Origin: Pseudomonas sp. IB20
GTDB lineage: Bacteria; Pseudomonadota; Gammaproteobacteria; Pseudomonadales; Pseudomonadaceae
Direction: 5' to 3'
Length of the DNA stretch: 64,000 bases
Assembly: GCF_009707325.1 (NCBI RefSeq)
Contig: NZ_CP046103.1
Span: 1,165,810-1,229,809, forward strand
Positions within the stretch are counted from its first letter, which is position 1, and every line of letters begins with the position of its first letter. Made by a program: the position numbers and the translations under genes. The notes under the pieces were generated by a model. That model did not search any database and had not been told where the DNA came from. It worked only from the letters and a program-made list of their open reading frames with translations. Positions 11,250-20,142 of this stretch are shown here, piece by piece.

Positions 11250-11506
11250 GGCTGGTTCCGAGAGGCGCGTGACGGCGATTTCTGGCGCATAGGGCTTCCT
11301 TACCGTGAATGCTTCAGTAAACAGGGCGGGTCACGGGCTTCATGGCACAAGCATAGTTGGCTCCCTTGAATAAGTCGGCCAGTTGGCGTCAAATCAACAC
11401 CAATTACCCCGGCATTCATCTAGCGCTCAATGCTTGCGCAAGTACAGCGATTGATCATGTCGGGGCGCAATGAAGCAATTATGTGTCATTGTCAGGAGGT
11501 GTCGCC

Positions 11507-12853
11507 ATGGATGAAAAAACTGCTACTACGTCCCCCTACACCCCCACTATTTTGCTGGTCGATGACGAAGAGTCGATCCTCAACAGCCTGCGCCGCCTGC
11601 TGCGTGGCCAACCCTACGACGTGCTGCTGGCCGGCAGCGGTGCCCAGGCCCTGGAGATCATGGCCGCCCAGCCCATCGACCTGGTGATGACCGACGCGCG
11701 CATGCCGGCCATGGACGGTGCGATGCTGCTGGCCGAGACCCATCGCCTGTACCCGTCCACCACCCGCATCCTGCTGACCGGCTATGCCGACATGAGCATG
11801 ATGATCAAGGCGATCAACGAGGGGCAGATTCACCGCTACATCAGCAAACCCTGGAACGATGAGGAAATGCTCCTGACGTTGCGCCAGTCCCTGGAGCACC
11901 AGCATTCCGAGCGCGAACGCCTGCGTCTTGAACAGTTGACCCGCGAGCAGAACGACCAGTTGAAGGCCCTCAACGCCACCCTGGAAAAACGTGTCGACGC
12001 CCGCACCAGCGAGCTGCAGCAAACCGCCGACATGCTCGACCTGGCCTACGATGAGCTCAAGCGCAGCTACGTGACCGGCACCGAAGTGTTTTCACTGCTG
12101 GCCAACCTGCGCCTGCCCAAGCAGAAGCAGACCAACCGCCAGTTGATCGAGCTGATACGCGTGTATTGCAAAGCCCAGGTGATGGACGAAGCCAGCGCCC
12201 GCGACCTGACCATGGCCGCCGCGCTGTATAACATCGGCAAGTTGAGTTGGAGCGACAGCATGATGGTCGCGCCCTCGGACCTGCTGCACAGCACCGACCG
12301 CGAGCGTTATCGGGCTTACCCGGCCCAGAGTGAGTCGTTGCTGATGACCCTGGAGCCGATGAAGGACGCCGCCCGCCTGATTCGTCATCACCAGGAGCGC
12401 TGGGACGGCACGGGTTTTCCGGACCACCTCAAGGGCGAGCTGATCCCCTCGGGCGCGCGCTTATTGAAGCTGGCCGTCGACTTTATCGAGCTGCAAAAGG
12501 GCTTGATCCTCGAGCGCCATATGAACAGCGATGAAGCGCTGCTGTACATCCGTAAGTACGCCGGCAAGCTCTACGACCCGGACATGGTCGAAGACTTCGT
12601 GCAGGCCTGCGCCGCGTTTTTAAGTGACGTGACCTTGGGTGACCCGAGCGTGAAGGTCTTGACCACCCGCGAACTGGCCGAGGGCATGGTGCTGGCGCGC
12701 AACCTCAACGCCGATAACGGCATGCTGCTGCTCAACGCTGGCAAGGTGTTGAACCTGCCGCTGGTGGACAAGTTGATCGCGTTTGAGGCGATGGAAGGGG
12801 CCAAGTATTCCGTGTTTATCAAGGAGCCGGATGATGCGCCGCTACTGACGTAG
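11507..12853 (+). CDS. receiver-HD-GYP-like response regulator, degenerate active site
   Basis: A 448-residue protein. The receiver occupies residues 12-130 (D20/D21, phosphoacceptor D63 in MTDARMP), followed by a coiled linker and an HD-GYP-type domain. The usual HDxGK metal site reads YNIGK, so the paired His-Asp ligands are missing; the HHxxxxxGxGYP motif survives as HHQERWDGTGFP. Catalysis of c-di-GMP hydrolysis is therefore doubtful. The start at 11507 is set by AGGAGGT six nt upstream. It is divergent from the receiver-GGDEF-EAL operon across 257 bp, so the two units may share control. Confidence 0.87.
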   Translation: MDEKTATTSPYTPTILLVDDEESILNSLRRLLRGQPYDVLLAGSGAQALEIMAAQPIDLVMTDARMPAMDGAMLLAETHRLYPSTTRILLTGYADMSMMIKAINEGQIHRYISKPWNDEEMLLTLRQSLEHQHSERERLRLEQLTREQNDQLKALNATLEKRVDARTSELQQTADMLDLAYDELKRSYVTGTEVFSLLANLRLPKQKQTNRQLIELIRVYCKAQVMDEASARDLTMAAALYNIGKLSWSDSMMVAPSDLLHSTDRERYRAYPAQSESLLMTLEPMKDAARLIRHHQERWDGTGFPDHLKGELIPSGARLLKLAVDFIELQKGLILERHMNSDEALLYIRKYAGKLYDPDMVEDFVQACAAFLSDVTLGDPSVKVLTTRELAEGMVLARNLNADNGMLLLNAGKVLNLPLVDKLIAFEAMEGAKYSVFIKEPDDAPLLT

Positions 12854-12889
12854 CGGCGTGTGTTCTTTTCAATCCGAGGCGTTTATTCC

Positions 12890-13303
12890 ATGCCCATGAC
12901 TATCCGCATCGCCGCTGCCCTGCTGATTGGCAGCGACGGTCAAACTCTGCTGGTGCGCAAGCGCGGCACCCAGGCGTTCATGCAGCCGGGCGGTAAGATC
13001 GACGCCGGCGAACAACCCGCCCAAGCCTTGGCCCGTGAGCTGTTTGAGGAGTTGAACCTGCGCATTGAGCCGAGCGACGCCGTGTACCTGGGCCACTTCT
13101 CGGCACCGGCTGCCAATGAGCCGGGGTTTACCGTGCAAGCCGAGCTGTTCCAGGTGCACATCGACGTGGCGGTGATGCCCGCTGCTGAAATCGAAGAAGT
13201 GCGCTGGATCGACCCAGCCGGTGATGGCGGCCTGCAACTGGCGCCGTTGACGCGCGATTTGATCCTGCCGTTCTATCGCCAATCGCTGACCTGCGACGCA
13301 TGA
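12890..13303 (+). CDS. Nudix hydrolase
   Basis: A 137-residue Nudix-fold protein with the full box: GG at residues 37-38, then AGEQ and RELFEEL, matching GX5EX7REUXEEXGU up to the last position. It should hydrolyse a nucleoside-diphosphate derivative; the substrate is unknown. The ATG at 12890 follows GAGG at 10 nt. Its stop overlaps the start of the acetyltransferase gene (ATGA), so the two are translationally coupled. Confidence 0.88.
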   Translation: MPMTIRIAAALLIGSDGQTLLVRKRGTQAFMQPGGKIDAGEQPAQALARELFEELNLRIEPSDAVYLGHFSAPAANEPGFTVQAELFQVHIDVAVMPAAEIEEVRWIDPAGDGGLQLAPLTRDLILPFYRQSLTCDA

Positions 13304-13824
13304 TTATTCGCGCGCTTGGGGCCAGTAACGCCGAGGCTTATCGGGCGTTGATGCTTGAAGCCAGTTCGATGCTTGAAGCCTACGGTGCTTATCCCGAGGC
13401 GTTCACCTCCAGCGTGGCGGAGCGCGCCCGGATGCCGTTGAGCTGGTGGGAAAAGCGCCTGGACAACCCGCTGGATCAATTGCTCGGCGCTTTTGAAGGT
13501 GAAGTGTTGGCCGGTATTGTCGGCCTGGCCTTCGAGCCGCGTGAGAAGGCGCGCCACAAGGTGACCTTGTTCGGCATGTACGTGAATGGGGCTTACCAGC
13601 AAAAAGGCCTGGGCCGCCAGTTGGTGGAGGCGGCACTGGCCGAGGCGCGCAAACATCCGCGCCTTCAAGTGATTCAGCTGACCGTCACTGCCGGTAACGA
13701 CGCCGCCTTTGCGTTGTACCAGCGCTGCGGCTTTATCCAGTACGACCTGGAGCCGCTGGCGGTGCGGGTGGGTGAGGAGTATTTCGACAAGATCCACATG
13801 TGGCGTGAACTCAACGCTGACTGA
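13300..13824 (+). CDS. GNAT-family N-acetyltransferase
   Basis: A 174-residue protein with a single GNAT domain. The acetyl-CoA pyrophosphate-binding loop is visible as MYVNGAYQQKGLGRQLVEAA, followed by the beta-5/alpha-4 region VTAGNDAAFALYQRCGF. It is coupled to the Nudix gene by a 4-nt overlap. The acceptor (protein, antibiotic or metabolite) cannot be predicted. Confidence 0.88.
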   Translation: MIIRALGASNAEAYRALMLEASSMLEAYGAYPEAFTSSVAERARMPLSWWEKRLDNPLDQLLGAFEGEVLAGIVGLAFEPREKARHKVTLFGMYVNGAYQQKGLGRQLVEAALAEARKHPRLQVIQLTVTAGNDAAFALYQRCGFIQYDLEPLAVRVGEEYFDKIHMWRELNAD

Positions 13825-13847
13825 AATCCCCGGTGCCCACTCAAGCC

Positions 13848-13938
13848 AATGTGGGCGTTGGCTTGCCTGCGATGCAGACGCCGCTAGATTCTGCGTTCAA
13901 CCTATGGCTATCGCAGGCAAGCCAGCTCCCACAGGTTG
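13848..13938. repeat. REP pair between convergent genes
   Basis: CAATGTGGGCGTTGGCTTGC with CTGCGAT, and its inverted partner ATCGCAGGCAAGCCAGCTCC ending in CACAGG, flank about 40 bp. This is the common Pseudomonas REP arrangement, here between the GNAT gene and metR, where it may act as a bidirectional terminator. Confidence 0.7.
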
Positions 13939-13949
13939 ATCGGTGTTGT

Positions 13950-14879
13950 CTAACGCACGGCGCTGACGCCGTCCAACGTCGAAAACGACGTGTCCTTGGC
14001 CGTCAGCAAAAAGTCGCGCATGTACGGCGCGTCCAGCATGTCCGCACGAATCCCCGCATACAACGTCGCAAACAAGCCTTTCTCGCCCAACCGCTTGGCC
14101 TTCACGTACCCGCGCGAGCTGTATTCATGCAGCGCCCAATGTGGCATGCCGCATACGCCACGGCCGCTGGCCACCAGTTGCATCATCATCACCGTGAGTT
14201 CCGAGGTGCGAACCTGGGCCGGTTCCACATCGGCCGGTTCCAGGAAGCGGGTGAAAATGTCCAGGCGGTCGCGCTCCACCGGGTAGGTAATCAGGGTTTC
14301 GGTGAGCAGGTCTTCGGGCACGATGTACGACTTGTTCGCCAGCGCGTGCTGGTTGGCCACGGCCAGCATGGCTTCGTAGGTGAACAACGGCACATAGGTG
14401 ATGCCCGGCAGTTCCAGCGGGTCGGAGGTCACCACCAGGTCCAGGTCGCCCCGCGCCAGCGCCGGCAGTGGGGCGAAGGCGAAACCGGACGCCAGGTCCA
14501 GCTCGACTTCCGGCCAGGCATCGCGGAACTGGTCGATGGTCGGCATCAGCCACTGGAAGCAGCTGTGGCATTCGATCGCCATGTGCAGGCGCCCAGCGGT
14601 ACCGCCGGCCAAGCGTGCAATGTCACGCTCGGCGCCCCGTAGCAGCGGCAGGGTGGCGTCGGCCAATTGCAGCAGCCGCAAACCGGCGCTGGTGAAACGC
14701 AGCGGTTTGGTCTTGCGCACGAACAATTGCATGCCCAGGCGTTCTTCCAGTTCCTTGAACTGGTGGGACAGCGCCGACTGCGTCAGGTGCAGGCGCTCGG
14801 CGGCTTCCACCAGGCTGTCGGCTTCGCGCAGGGCATGCAGGGTCTTGAGGTGGCGGATTTCCAGCACGGCGGCCTCCAT
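13950..14879 (-). CDS. metR: LysR-type regulator MetR
   Basis: A 309-residue LysR regulator. The N-terminal winged helix (about 5-65) contains [20 protein letters not shown], and the effector domain follows from about residue 90. Sequence and length match MetR, which uses homocysteine to control methionine biosynthesis genes. It is divergent from an alpha/beta hydrolase gene across 168 bp. No clear TGAAN5TTCA site was found there, so local targets are uncertain. Confidence 0.85.
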   Translation of the reverse strand: MEAAVLEIRHLKTLHALREADSLVEAAERLHLTQSALSHQFKELEERLGMQLFVRKTKPLRFTSAGLRLLQLADATLPLLRGAERDIARLAGGTAGRLHMAIECHSCFQWLMPTIDQFRDAWPEVELDLASGFAFAPLPALARGDLDLVVTSDPLELPGITYVPLFTYEAMLAVANQHALANKSYIVPEDLLTETLITYPVERDRLDIFTRFLEPADVEPAQVRTSELTVMMMQLVASGRGVCGMPHWALHEYSSRGYVKAKRLGEKGLFATLYAGIRADMLDAPYMRDFLLTAKDTSFSTLDGVSAVR

Positions 14880-15047
14880 GAATAAATTTTGTGCTCAATG
14901 ATAAAGCATACATGACCCAGGGTGGGATGTAACTATCGGACGACCGTTGAGCGGCCTTCATCAAACTGTCACGTAACCGTGGCAGCGCGCTTGAACAAAC
15001 TTCATCAGACTCGCGCTCTACTGGGGTTCTGCGTTTCGGTGTTTTTC

Positions 15048-16067
15048 ATGCGCGTGTTGCTTTTACTGGCCGCTCTATTAGTCGGCCTGCCGTCTTTTGC
15101 GGCGTCTCGATGTGATGTCAATGTTCCGACCCAAACGGTCGACCTGGCTCAGGTGAGCATCGCTTACCAGAGCATCGGCCGTGCGTCCGACCCTGCCTTG
15201 TTGCTGGTGATGGGCCTGGGCGGGCAGTTGATCCACTGGCCGGATGAAGTCGTGGTGGCCTTGTGCGAACAAGGTTTTCGGGTGATTCGCTACGACAACC
15301 GTGACGTTGGCCTATCGACTTGGCGTCAGGCACCGGCCAGCGCCAACCTGACCTTTGAAGTGCTGCGCTACAAGCTCGGCCTGCCGGTAGCGGCGCCGTA
15401 TACGCTGACCGACATGGCCGACGATGCCTTGGGGCTGATGGACGCCTTGCAGATCCGCCAATTCCACGTGCTGGGCGCGAGTATGGGCGGCATGATCGCC
15501 CAGCACCTGGCGGCCATGGCGCCGCAACGGGTCGAGAGCCTGACCCTGATCATGACCAGCTCCGGCGCCGAAGGCCTGCCGGCGCCCAATGCGGCGTTGG
15601 TGCAGTTGTTGTCGCGGCGCAGTGCACCCAACCGTGAGGTGGCGCTGGAGCAACAGGCCGACCTGCTGGCGGCGTTGGGCAGCCCGAATGTGAAAGATGA
15701 TCGCCAGGTGTTGCTGCATCAGGCGGCGCTGTCCTACGACCGCGCTTTCAACCCGGAGGGGGTCAAGCGCCAGATCATGGCGATCCTCGCCGAGCCCAGC
15801 CGCGTGCCGTTGCTCAACCAGTTGCGCGTGCCGACGTTGGTGGTGCATGGCACCGCCGACCCGTTGCTGCCGGTGATGCACGGCGTGCACTTGGCTGCGC
15901 ATATCCAGGGCAGCCAGTTGAAGTTGATTCCCGGCTTGGCGCATCGTTTTCAGGAGGCGTTCAAGGCGCCGTTGCTGGCGGCGGTGTTGCCGTACCTGCA
16001 AGCCCACCGCGAAGATGCCGCGCATTGGGCGCAGATTGACTTGGGGCAGCCTTCGAAGGTGTTGTGA
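15048..16067 (+). CDS. exported alpha/beta hydrolase
   Basis: A 339-residue protein when started at the ATG at 15048, which exposes a clean signal peptide ([19 protein letters not shown]). The fold is a classic alpha/beta hydrolase: the oxyanion loop at MGLGGQ, nucleophile elbow GASMGG, late acid in HGTADPLLP and His in GLAHRF. It probably acts as a periplasmic esterase or lactonase-like hydrolase; the closest annotated relatives I would expect are aclacinomycin-methylesterase-like hydrolases. It is divergent from metR. Confidence 0.83.
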   Translation: MRVLLLLAALLVGLPSFAASRCDVNVPTQTVDLAQVSIAYQSIGRASDPALLLVMGLGGQLIHWPDEVVVALCEQGFRVIRYDNRDVGLSTWRQAPASANLTFEVLRYKLGLPVAAPYTLTDMADDALGLMDALQIRQFHVLGASMGGMIAQHLAAMAPQRVESLTLIMTSSGAEGLPAPNAALVQLLSRRSAPNREVALEQQADLLAALGSPNVKDDRQVLLHQAALSYDRAFNPEGVKRQIMAILAEPSRVPLLNQLRVPTLVVHGTADPLLPVMHGVHLAAHIQGSQLKLIPGLAHRFQEAFKAPLLAAVLPYLQAHREDAAHWAQIDLGQPSKVL

Positions 16068-16122
16068 AGTTGGTGTATCGTGCAACTTTTGCGGCACATT
16101 AATGCCAGCGAGGTTGCCTACC

Positions 16123-16776
16123 ATGAGTACTCCCCTGAAAATCGATTTCGTCAGCGACGTGTCTTGCCCCTGGTGCATTATCGGCCTGCGTGGGTTGACC
16201 GAGGCGTTGGACCAGTTGGGCGCTGAGGTGCAGGCTGAGATTCATTTTCAGCCGTTTGAGCTGAATCCGAATATGCCTGCGATTGGGCAGAACATTGTTG
16301 AGCACATTACTGAAAAATACGGCTCCACTGCTGAGGAATCGCAGGCTAACCGTGCGCGTATTCGTGACATGGGGGCGGCGTTGGGCTTTGCTTTTCGCAA
16401 TGACGGTCAGAGCCGTATCTACAACACCTTTGATGCGCATCGTCTGCTGCATTGGGCGGGGTTGGAGGGGTTGCAGTACAACCTTAAGGAAGCGCTGTTC
16501 AAGGCTTACTTCACTGATGGGCAGGATCCGTCCGACCATGCGACTTTGGCGATTATTGCTGAAGGTGTTGGGTTGGATGTCAAGCGTGCTGCTGAGATTT
16601 TGGCCAGCGATGAATATGCGGCAGAAGTGCGTGAGCAGGAGCAGCTGTGGATTTCTCGGGGGGTGACTTCGGTGCCGACGATTGTGTTTAACGATCAGTA
16701 TGCGGTGAGTGGGGGGCAGCCGGCTGAGGCTTTTGTTGGGGCGATTCGGCAGATTATCAGTGAGGCTAAGGGCTGA
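16123..16776 (+). CDS. DsbA-family oxidoreductase (FrnE-like)
   Basis: A 217-residue thioredoxin-fold protein without a signal peptide. The active site is CPWC at the start of the first helix ([12 protein letters not shown]), followed by the helical insertion of FrnE/HCCA-isomerase relatives and a cis-Pro loop ([11 protein letters not shown]). The ATG at 16123 is chosen because the preceding in-frame codons belong to the hydrolase tail region and carry no homology. It is probably a cytosolic thiol-disulfide oxidoreductase. Confidence 0.87.
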   Translation: MSTPLKIDFVSDVSCPWCIIGLRGLTEALDQLGAEVQAEIHFQPFELNPNMPAIGQNIVEHITEKYGSTAEESQANRARIRDMGAALGFAFRNDGQSRIYNTFDAHRLLHWAGLEGLQYNLKEALFKAYFTDGQDPSDHATLAIIAEGVGLDVKRAAEILASDEYAAEVREQEQLWISRGVTSVPTIVFNDQYAVSGGQPAEAFVGAIRQIISEAKG

Positions 16777-16797
16777 TGGTTTCGTTTGGTGGTTTGA

Positions 16798-16997
16798 GTA
16801 CATATCCGTTGCTGCGGTAACGGCCACCTAGGGTTCCGCTCTTAAGCGGGTCACTTTTGGAAGGACCCAAAAGTAACCAACCCGGCTCCCACATTTGAAC
16901 CCAGTGTGGGAGCTGGCTTTCCTTTTGCGCTTTTCAAAAGTGAGCCGCTGTAAGAGCGGAACCCATATCAGCCGTTACCTAAATAACGGATATGTAC
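16798..16997. repeat. 200-bp imperfect inverted-repeat element (MITE-like) with nested REP
   Basis: The left arm begins GTACATATCCGTT and runs through GGTAACGGC, GGTTCCGCTCTTA and TCACTTTTG. The right arm is its reverse complement, ending CGGATATGTAC at 16997. The arms are about 65 nt each at roughly 80 percent identity, separated by about 70 bp that hold a CCCACA/TGTGGG REP. It carries no ORF. Part of the same end recurs at about 25395-25416, so it belongs to a dispersed family. Confidence 0.75.
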
Positions 16998-17033
16998 CCA
17001 GCCACCAGCCACCAGCCACCAACATCCAGCCCT

Positions 17034-17804
17034 TCAATCAAACTTGTAACTGATCGCCGTCTGCACCTGTCCCTGATTCACATTACCCGTCTCTTTGACG
17101 ATGGTGCTGTTGGCCGCCGACCCCACCAAGTGCGTCCAACTGGCGCTGGCCAACAACGACCAATGCGTCGCCAGCGGAAATTCAAAACTCTGGGTCAACG
17201 TCAGGTTCTGGAACCCCGCACTGGCGTTATAGGCCCGAATACCCGAAGCCGCAGACTCCTTGTCATCAACACCAAAAAAGGCCTGCGTCTGACGAGCATC
17301 GGCAAAGTGCGCCATCAGCCCGGTGCTGCCGATGATGCCGCCACCGAGCGGGTAGCCCAGCTCGCCGCCGAGTTTGCCCAGCACACCAGTGTGATCACGG
17401 CTGCCGCCCACCGCTTGGCCGACCTGCGCATACACACGCCAGAACTCAGCCGGTGCGTATTGAATGAAACCCCCGACCTCCGCCATATCCGGTACATCGC
17501 GCAACCCGCGCAGTGAGCCATTGGCCGTGCGGCCCGGCAGGTAGTTGATGTACGGGCCGGCAGTGATGCCATTGGTATTGAGCGCGCTCCAGGTCAGGCC
17601 GTCGTCGGTACCCAGGCTGACATTGCCCCAGTCCAGGTCGAAGTAGGGAATCGGCTGGGTTTCGTAGCGGCTGCCAGTGGGGTCGTGGGGTTGGTAGCTG
17701 ACGCCTGCGCCCACTTCGCCGGTAATGCCTTCGGCGGCTGCCGAGCTGGAAAAGCTCCACAGCCCAAGCAAGCCGGCGAATACAGCAGAAGTAACCTTGA
17801 CCAT
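17034..17804 (-). CDS. MipA/OmpV family outer-membrane protein
   Basis: A 256-residue protein. The start at 17804 follows AAGGAAACG and gives a signal peptide (MVKVTSAVFAGLLGLWSFSS, cleaved after SAAA). The mature part shows alternating aromatic/Gly strands of a beta-barrel (GEVGAGVSYQP, PIPYFDLDWGN, C-terminal TAISYKFD with terminal aromatic). MipA/OmpV proteins are scaffold or porin-like barrels of the outer membrane. It is divergent from the sigma-54-controlled operon, so the two could share the intergenic region. Confidence 0.87.
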   Translation of the reverse strand: MVKVTSAVFAGLLGLWSFSSSAAAEGITGEVGAGVSYQPHDPTGSRYETQPIPYFDLDWGNVSLGTDDGLTWSALNTNGITAGPYINYLPGRTANGSLRGLRDVPDMAEVGGFIQYAPAEFWRVYAQVGQAVGGSRDHTGVLGKLGGELGYPLGGGIIGSTGLMAHFADARQTQAFFGVDDKESAASGIRAYNASAGFQNLTLTQSFEFPLATHWSLLASASWTHLVGSAANSTIVKETGNVNQGQVQTAISYKFD

Positions 17805-17875
17805 GGAGCGTTTCCTTATCTGAACTTGCGCGCATTCACGCGCGAAGGGCATCCCTGACGCAAGCACTCATCTTG

Positions 17876-17912
17876 TTTGTAGCAAGCTACAAAAATTGTA
17901 GCTCCTGCGACA
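17876..17912. promoter_or_regulatory. tandem upstream activator dyads for an NtrC-type regulator
   Basis: TTTGTAGCAAGCTACAAA (17876-17893) is a perfect 18-bp palindrome. TGTAGCTCCTGCGACA (17897-17912) repeats the TGTAGC half-site with one mismatch in its right arm. The centres are 20 bp apart, about two helical turns, and lie about 75-100 bp upstream of a sigma-54 core promoter. This is the expected layout for enhancer sites of the regulator encoded at 23913-25310. A further TGTAGC half-site lies at 17989-17994 near the predicted start of transcription. Confidence 0.7.
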
Positions 17913-17964
17913 CGTTTTACCCGCAGTAACGGCCAAAGCCCCAGCCCCGCTGGGCTTTAACCAG

Positions 17965-17981
17965 TTGGCACAGTCCCTGCT
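17965..17981 (+). promoter_or_regulatory. sigma-54 (-24/-12) promoter
   Basis: TTGGCACAGTCCCTGCT matches the RpoN consensus YTGGCACGNNNNTTGCW, with the invariant GG and GC separated by exactly 10 nt. Transcription should start near 17991, about 55 bp before the HAD phosphatase gene. The cluster's last gene encodes a GAFTGA-type sigma-54 activator. Confidence 0.82.
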
Positions 17982-18044
17982 ATATCCCTGTAGCAAGCGC
18001 ATTTAGCGCGCTCCTCTTCAAGCCCTCCAACTCAAGGACAGGCA

Positions 18045-18755
18045 ATGATCCAGTGGCATATCGTGTGCGACTTCGACGGGACCATCACCCCCACCGACGT
18101 CATCGACAACGTCCTCCAACGCTTCGCAGGCGAAGAGTGGGAAACCATCGAACAGGAATGGCTGGATGGGCATATCGGTTCACGCGAATGCCTGAGCCGC
18201 CAACTGGCGCTGATCAAGGCGACCCCGGCTGAACTGCTGGCGTACTTCGACAGCGTTGAGATCGACCCGGACTTCCCGGACTTCGTCGATCACGTCATGG
18301 GCCTGGGCGCGACCATCGAAGTGGTCAGCGACGGCATCGAACAAGGCATCGCGCGCATCTTGTCGCGCAACTACGTGACCTTGCTGCCGATCCTCGCCAA
18401 CCGCTTGCGCCAGGTCGACCAGAACAGCTGGCGCATCGACTTCCCGTATTCCAGCGATGCCTGCCGTGCCGCTTCCGGCAACTGCAAGTGCAAATCCACC
18501 CCGCGCAACAAGCGCGTGCTGGTGATCGGCGACGGCAAGTCCGACATGTGCGTGGCCTCCACCGCTGACTTCGTCTTTGCCAAAGGCAGCCTGGCCGACT
18601 ACTGCGAAACCAACAACATTCCTCACGCGCGCTTCGACACTTTCGCCGAAGTGACCGCATTGCTGGCCAAGCTGCCTCAGGGCATCGCCGCCAACGCTGG
18701 CAGCTTTACTGCCGACCTCTCTATTGAAAATCAGGAACTCTTCCACCATGTCTGA
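18045..18755 (+). CDS. MtnX-like HAD-IB phosphatase
   Basis: A 236-residue HAD-superfamily phosphatase. Motif I is DFDGTITP (nucleophile D9, acid D11), motif II lies in VVSDG and motif III/IV in VIGDGKSDMCVA. The Cys-rich cap patch SGNCKCKS is shared with MtnX/PHOSPHO-like enzymes. No other methionine-salvage gene is nearby, so I do not name it mtnX; it probably dephosphorylates an intermediate of the pathway encoded by this operon. AAGGA precedes the ATG. It is the first gene behind the sigma-54 promoter and overlaps the aminotransferase gene by 8 nt. Confidence 0.83.
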   Translation: MIQWHIVCDFDGTITPTDVIDNVLQRFAGEEWETIEQEWLDGHIGSRECLSRQLALIKATPAELLAYFDSVEIDPDFPDFVDHVMGLGATIEVVSDGIEQGIARILSRNYVTLLPILANRLRQVDQNSWRIDFPYSSDACRAASGNCKCKSTPRNKRVLVIGDGKSDMCVASTADFVFAKGSLADYCETNNIPHARFDTFAEVTALLAKLPQGIAANAGSFTADLSIENQELFHHV

Positions 18756-20142
18756 TATCCGTATCGCCACTGCCGAAGACCAGATCCTTCTGGATAAAGA
18801 AGCCAAGTACTGCTCCTACGGCGACACCGTTCACTACATCGAGCCGCCGCGTATTTTCAGCCGTTGCGAAGGCTCCTACGTGTGGGACACCGAAGACCAG
18901 GCCTACCTCGACCTGCAAATGTGGTACTCGGCGGTTAACTTCGGTTACGCCAACCCGCGCCTGAACAACGCACTGAAACAGCAGATCGACACCCTCCCGC
19001 AAATCGCCAGCCAGTACCTGCACAAAGGCAAGATCGAGCTGTCGGAAATGATCGCGGTCGACGCCAAGAAAAAATTCGGCCTCGACGGTCGTGTGCACTT
19101 CAACGTTGGCGGTTCGCAGTCCATCGAAGACTCGTTGAAAGTGGTGCGTAACGCCTCCAACGGCAAGAGCCTGATGTTCGCCTTCGAAGGCGGCTACCAC
19201 GGCCGTACCCTCGGCGCCTCGTCGATCACCTCGAGCTTCCGCTACCGTCGCCGCTATGGCCACTTCGGCGAGCGCGCCAACTTCATCCCGTTCCCGTACC
19301 ACTTCCGTGGCCCCAAAGGCATGACTAAGGAAGAATACGGCAGCCACTGCGTGCAGCAGTTCGCCCGTTTGTTCGAGACTGAATACAACGGCGTGTGGGA
19401 CCCGAAAACCAACCAGTGCGAGTACGCAGCCTTCTACGTCGAGCCGATCCAGGGCACCGGTGGCTACGTGATTCCGCCGATGAACTTCTACCGCGAACTC
19501 AAGCACGTGCTGGACCAGCACGGCATCTTGATGGTGTCGGACGAAATCCAGATGGGCTTCTACCGTACCGGCAAGCTGTGGTCGATCGAGCACTTCGACG
19601 TGCAGCCGGACGTGATCGTCTTCGGCAAGGCGCTGACCAACGGCCTGAACCCGCTGGGCGGCATCTGGGCGCGTGAAGAGTTGATCAACCCGAAGATCTT
19701 CCCACCAGGTTCGACCCACTCCACCTTCGCCTCCAACCCACTGGGTACGGCGGTCGGTTTGGAAATGTTCAAGATGACCAGCGAAGTCGACTACGGCGCA
19801 ATGGTCATGGCCAAGGGCAAATACTTCCTGGAAGGTCTGCAAGACCTGCAGAAACGTTTCCCGATCATCGGCGATGTCGACGGCCTGGGCCTGGCCCTGC
19901 GCTGCGAAATCTGTGGCCCGGATGGTTTCACCCCGGACAAGGCGACCCTGGACTACATGGTCGAGGAAGGCATGAAGGGCGACATGGTCGTGGATGGCCA
20001 GAAACTCGGCTTGATCCTCGACGTGGGCGGCTACTACAAAAACGTCATCACCCTGGCACCGTCGCTGGAAATCAGCTACCCGGAAATCGACCTGGGCTTG
20101 AAGCTGCTCGAGCAACTGCTGGTGCGAGCGACAAAACGGTGA
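18748..20142 (+). CDS. class III PLP-dependent aminotransferase
   Basis: A 464-residue fold-type I aminotransferase of the ornithine/acetylornithine (class III) type. Visible PLP elements are GSQSIEDSLKVVRNASNG, GGYHGRTLGASS, D265 in SDEIQMGFYRTG and Schiff-base Lys294 in VFGKALTNGLNPLGG. It should convert an aldehyde or keto substrate to an amine, or the reverse. The ATG at 18748 is set by AGGAA and lies inside the end of the phosphatase gene; the stop overlaps the next start (GTGA). The substrate is unknown. Ethanolamine-phosphate lyases share this fold, so a lyase is an alternative. Confidence 0.87.
   Translation: MSDIRIATAEDQILLDKEAKYCSYGDTVHYIEPPRIFSRCEGSYVWDTEDQAYLDLQMWYSAVNFGYANPRLNNALKQQIDTLPQIASQYLHKGKIELSEMIAVDAKKKFGLDGRVHFNVGGSQSIEDSLKVVRNASNGKSLMFAFEGGYHGRTLGASSITSSFRYRRRYGHFGERANFIPFPYHFRGPKGMTKEEYGSHCVQQFARLFETEYNGVWDPKTNQCEYAAFYVEPIQGTGGYVIPPMNFYRELKHVLDQHGILMVSDEIQMGFYRTGKLWSIEHFDVQPDVIVFGKALTNGLNPLGGIWAREELINPKIFPPGSTHSTFASNPLGTAVGLEMFKMTSEVDYGAMVMAKGKYFLEGLQDLQKRFPIIGDVDGLGLALRCEICGPDGFTPDKATLDYMVEEGMKGDMVVDGQKLGLILDVGGYYKNVITLAPSLEISYPEIDLGLKLLEQLLVRATKR

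Noticed and set aside
11330..11410. Anr/Fnr-like TTGN..ATCAA sequence upstream of the GGDEF-EAL operon
   Set aside because: The half-sites are not in the 14-bp TTGATN4ATCAA register.
18045..18755. Naming the HAD phosphatase mtnX and inferring methionine salvage
   Set aside because: No mtnA, B, C, D or W-like gene is adjacent; the operon context points elsewhere.
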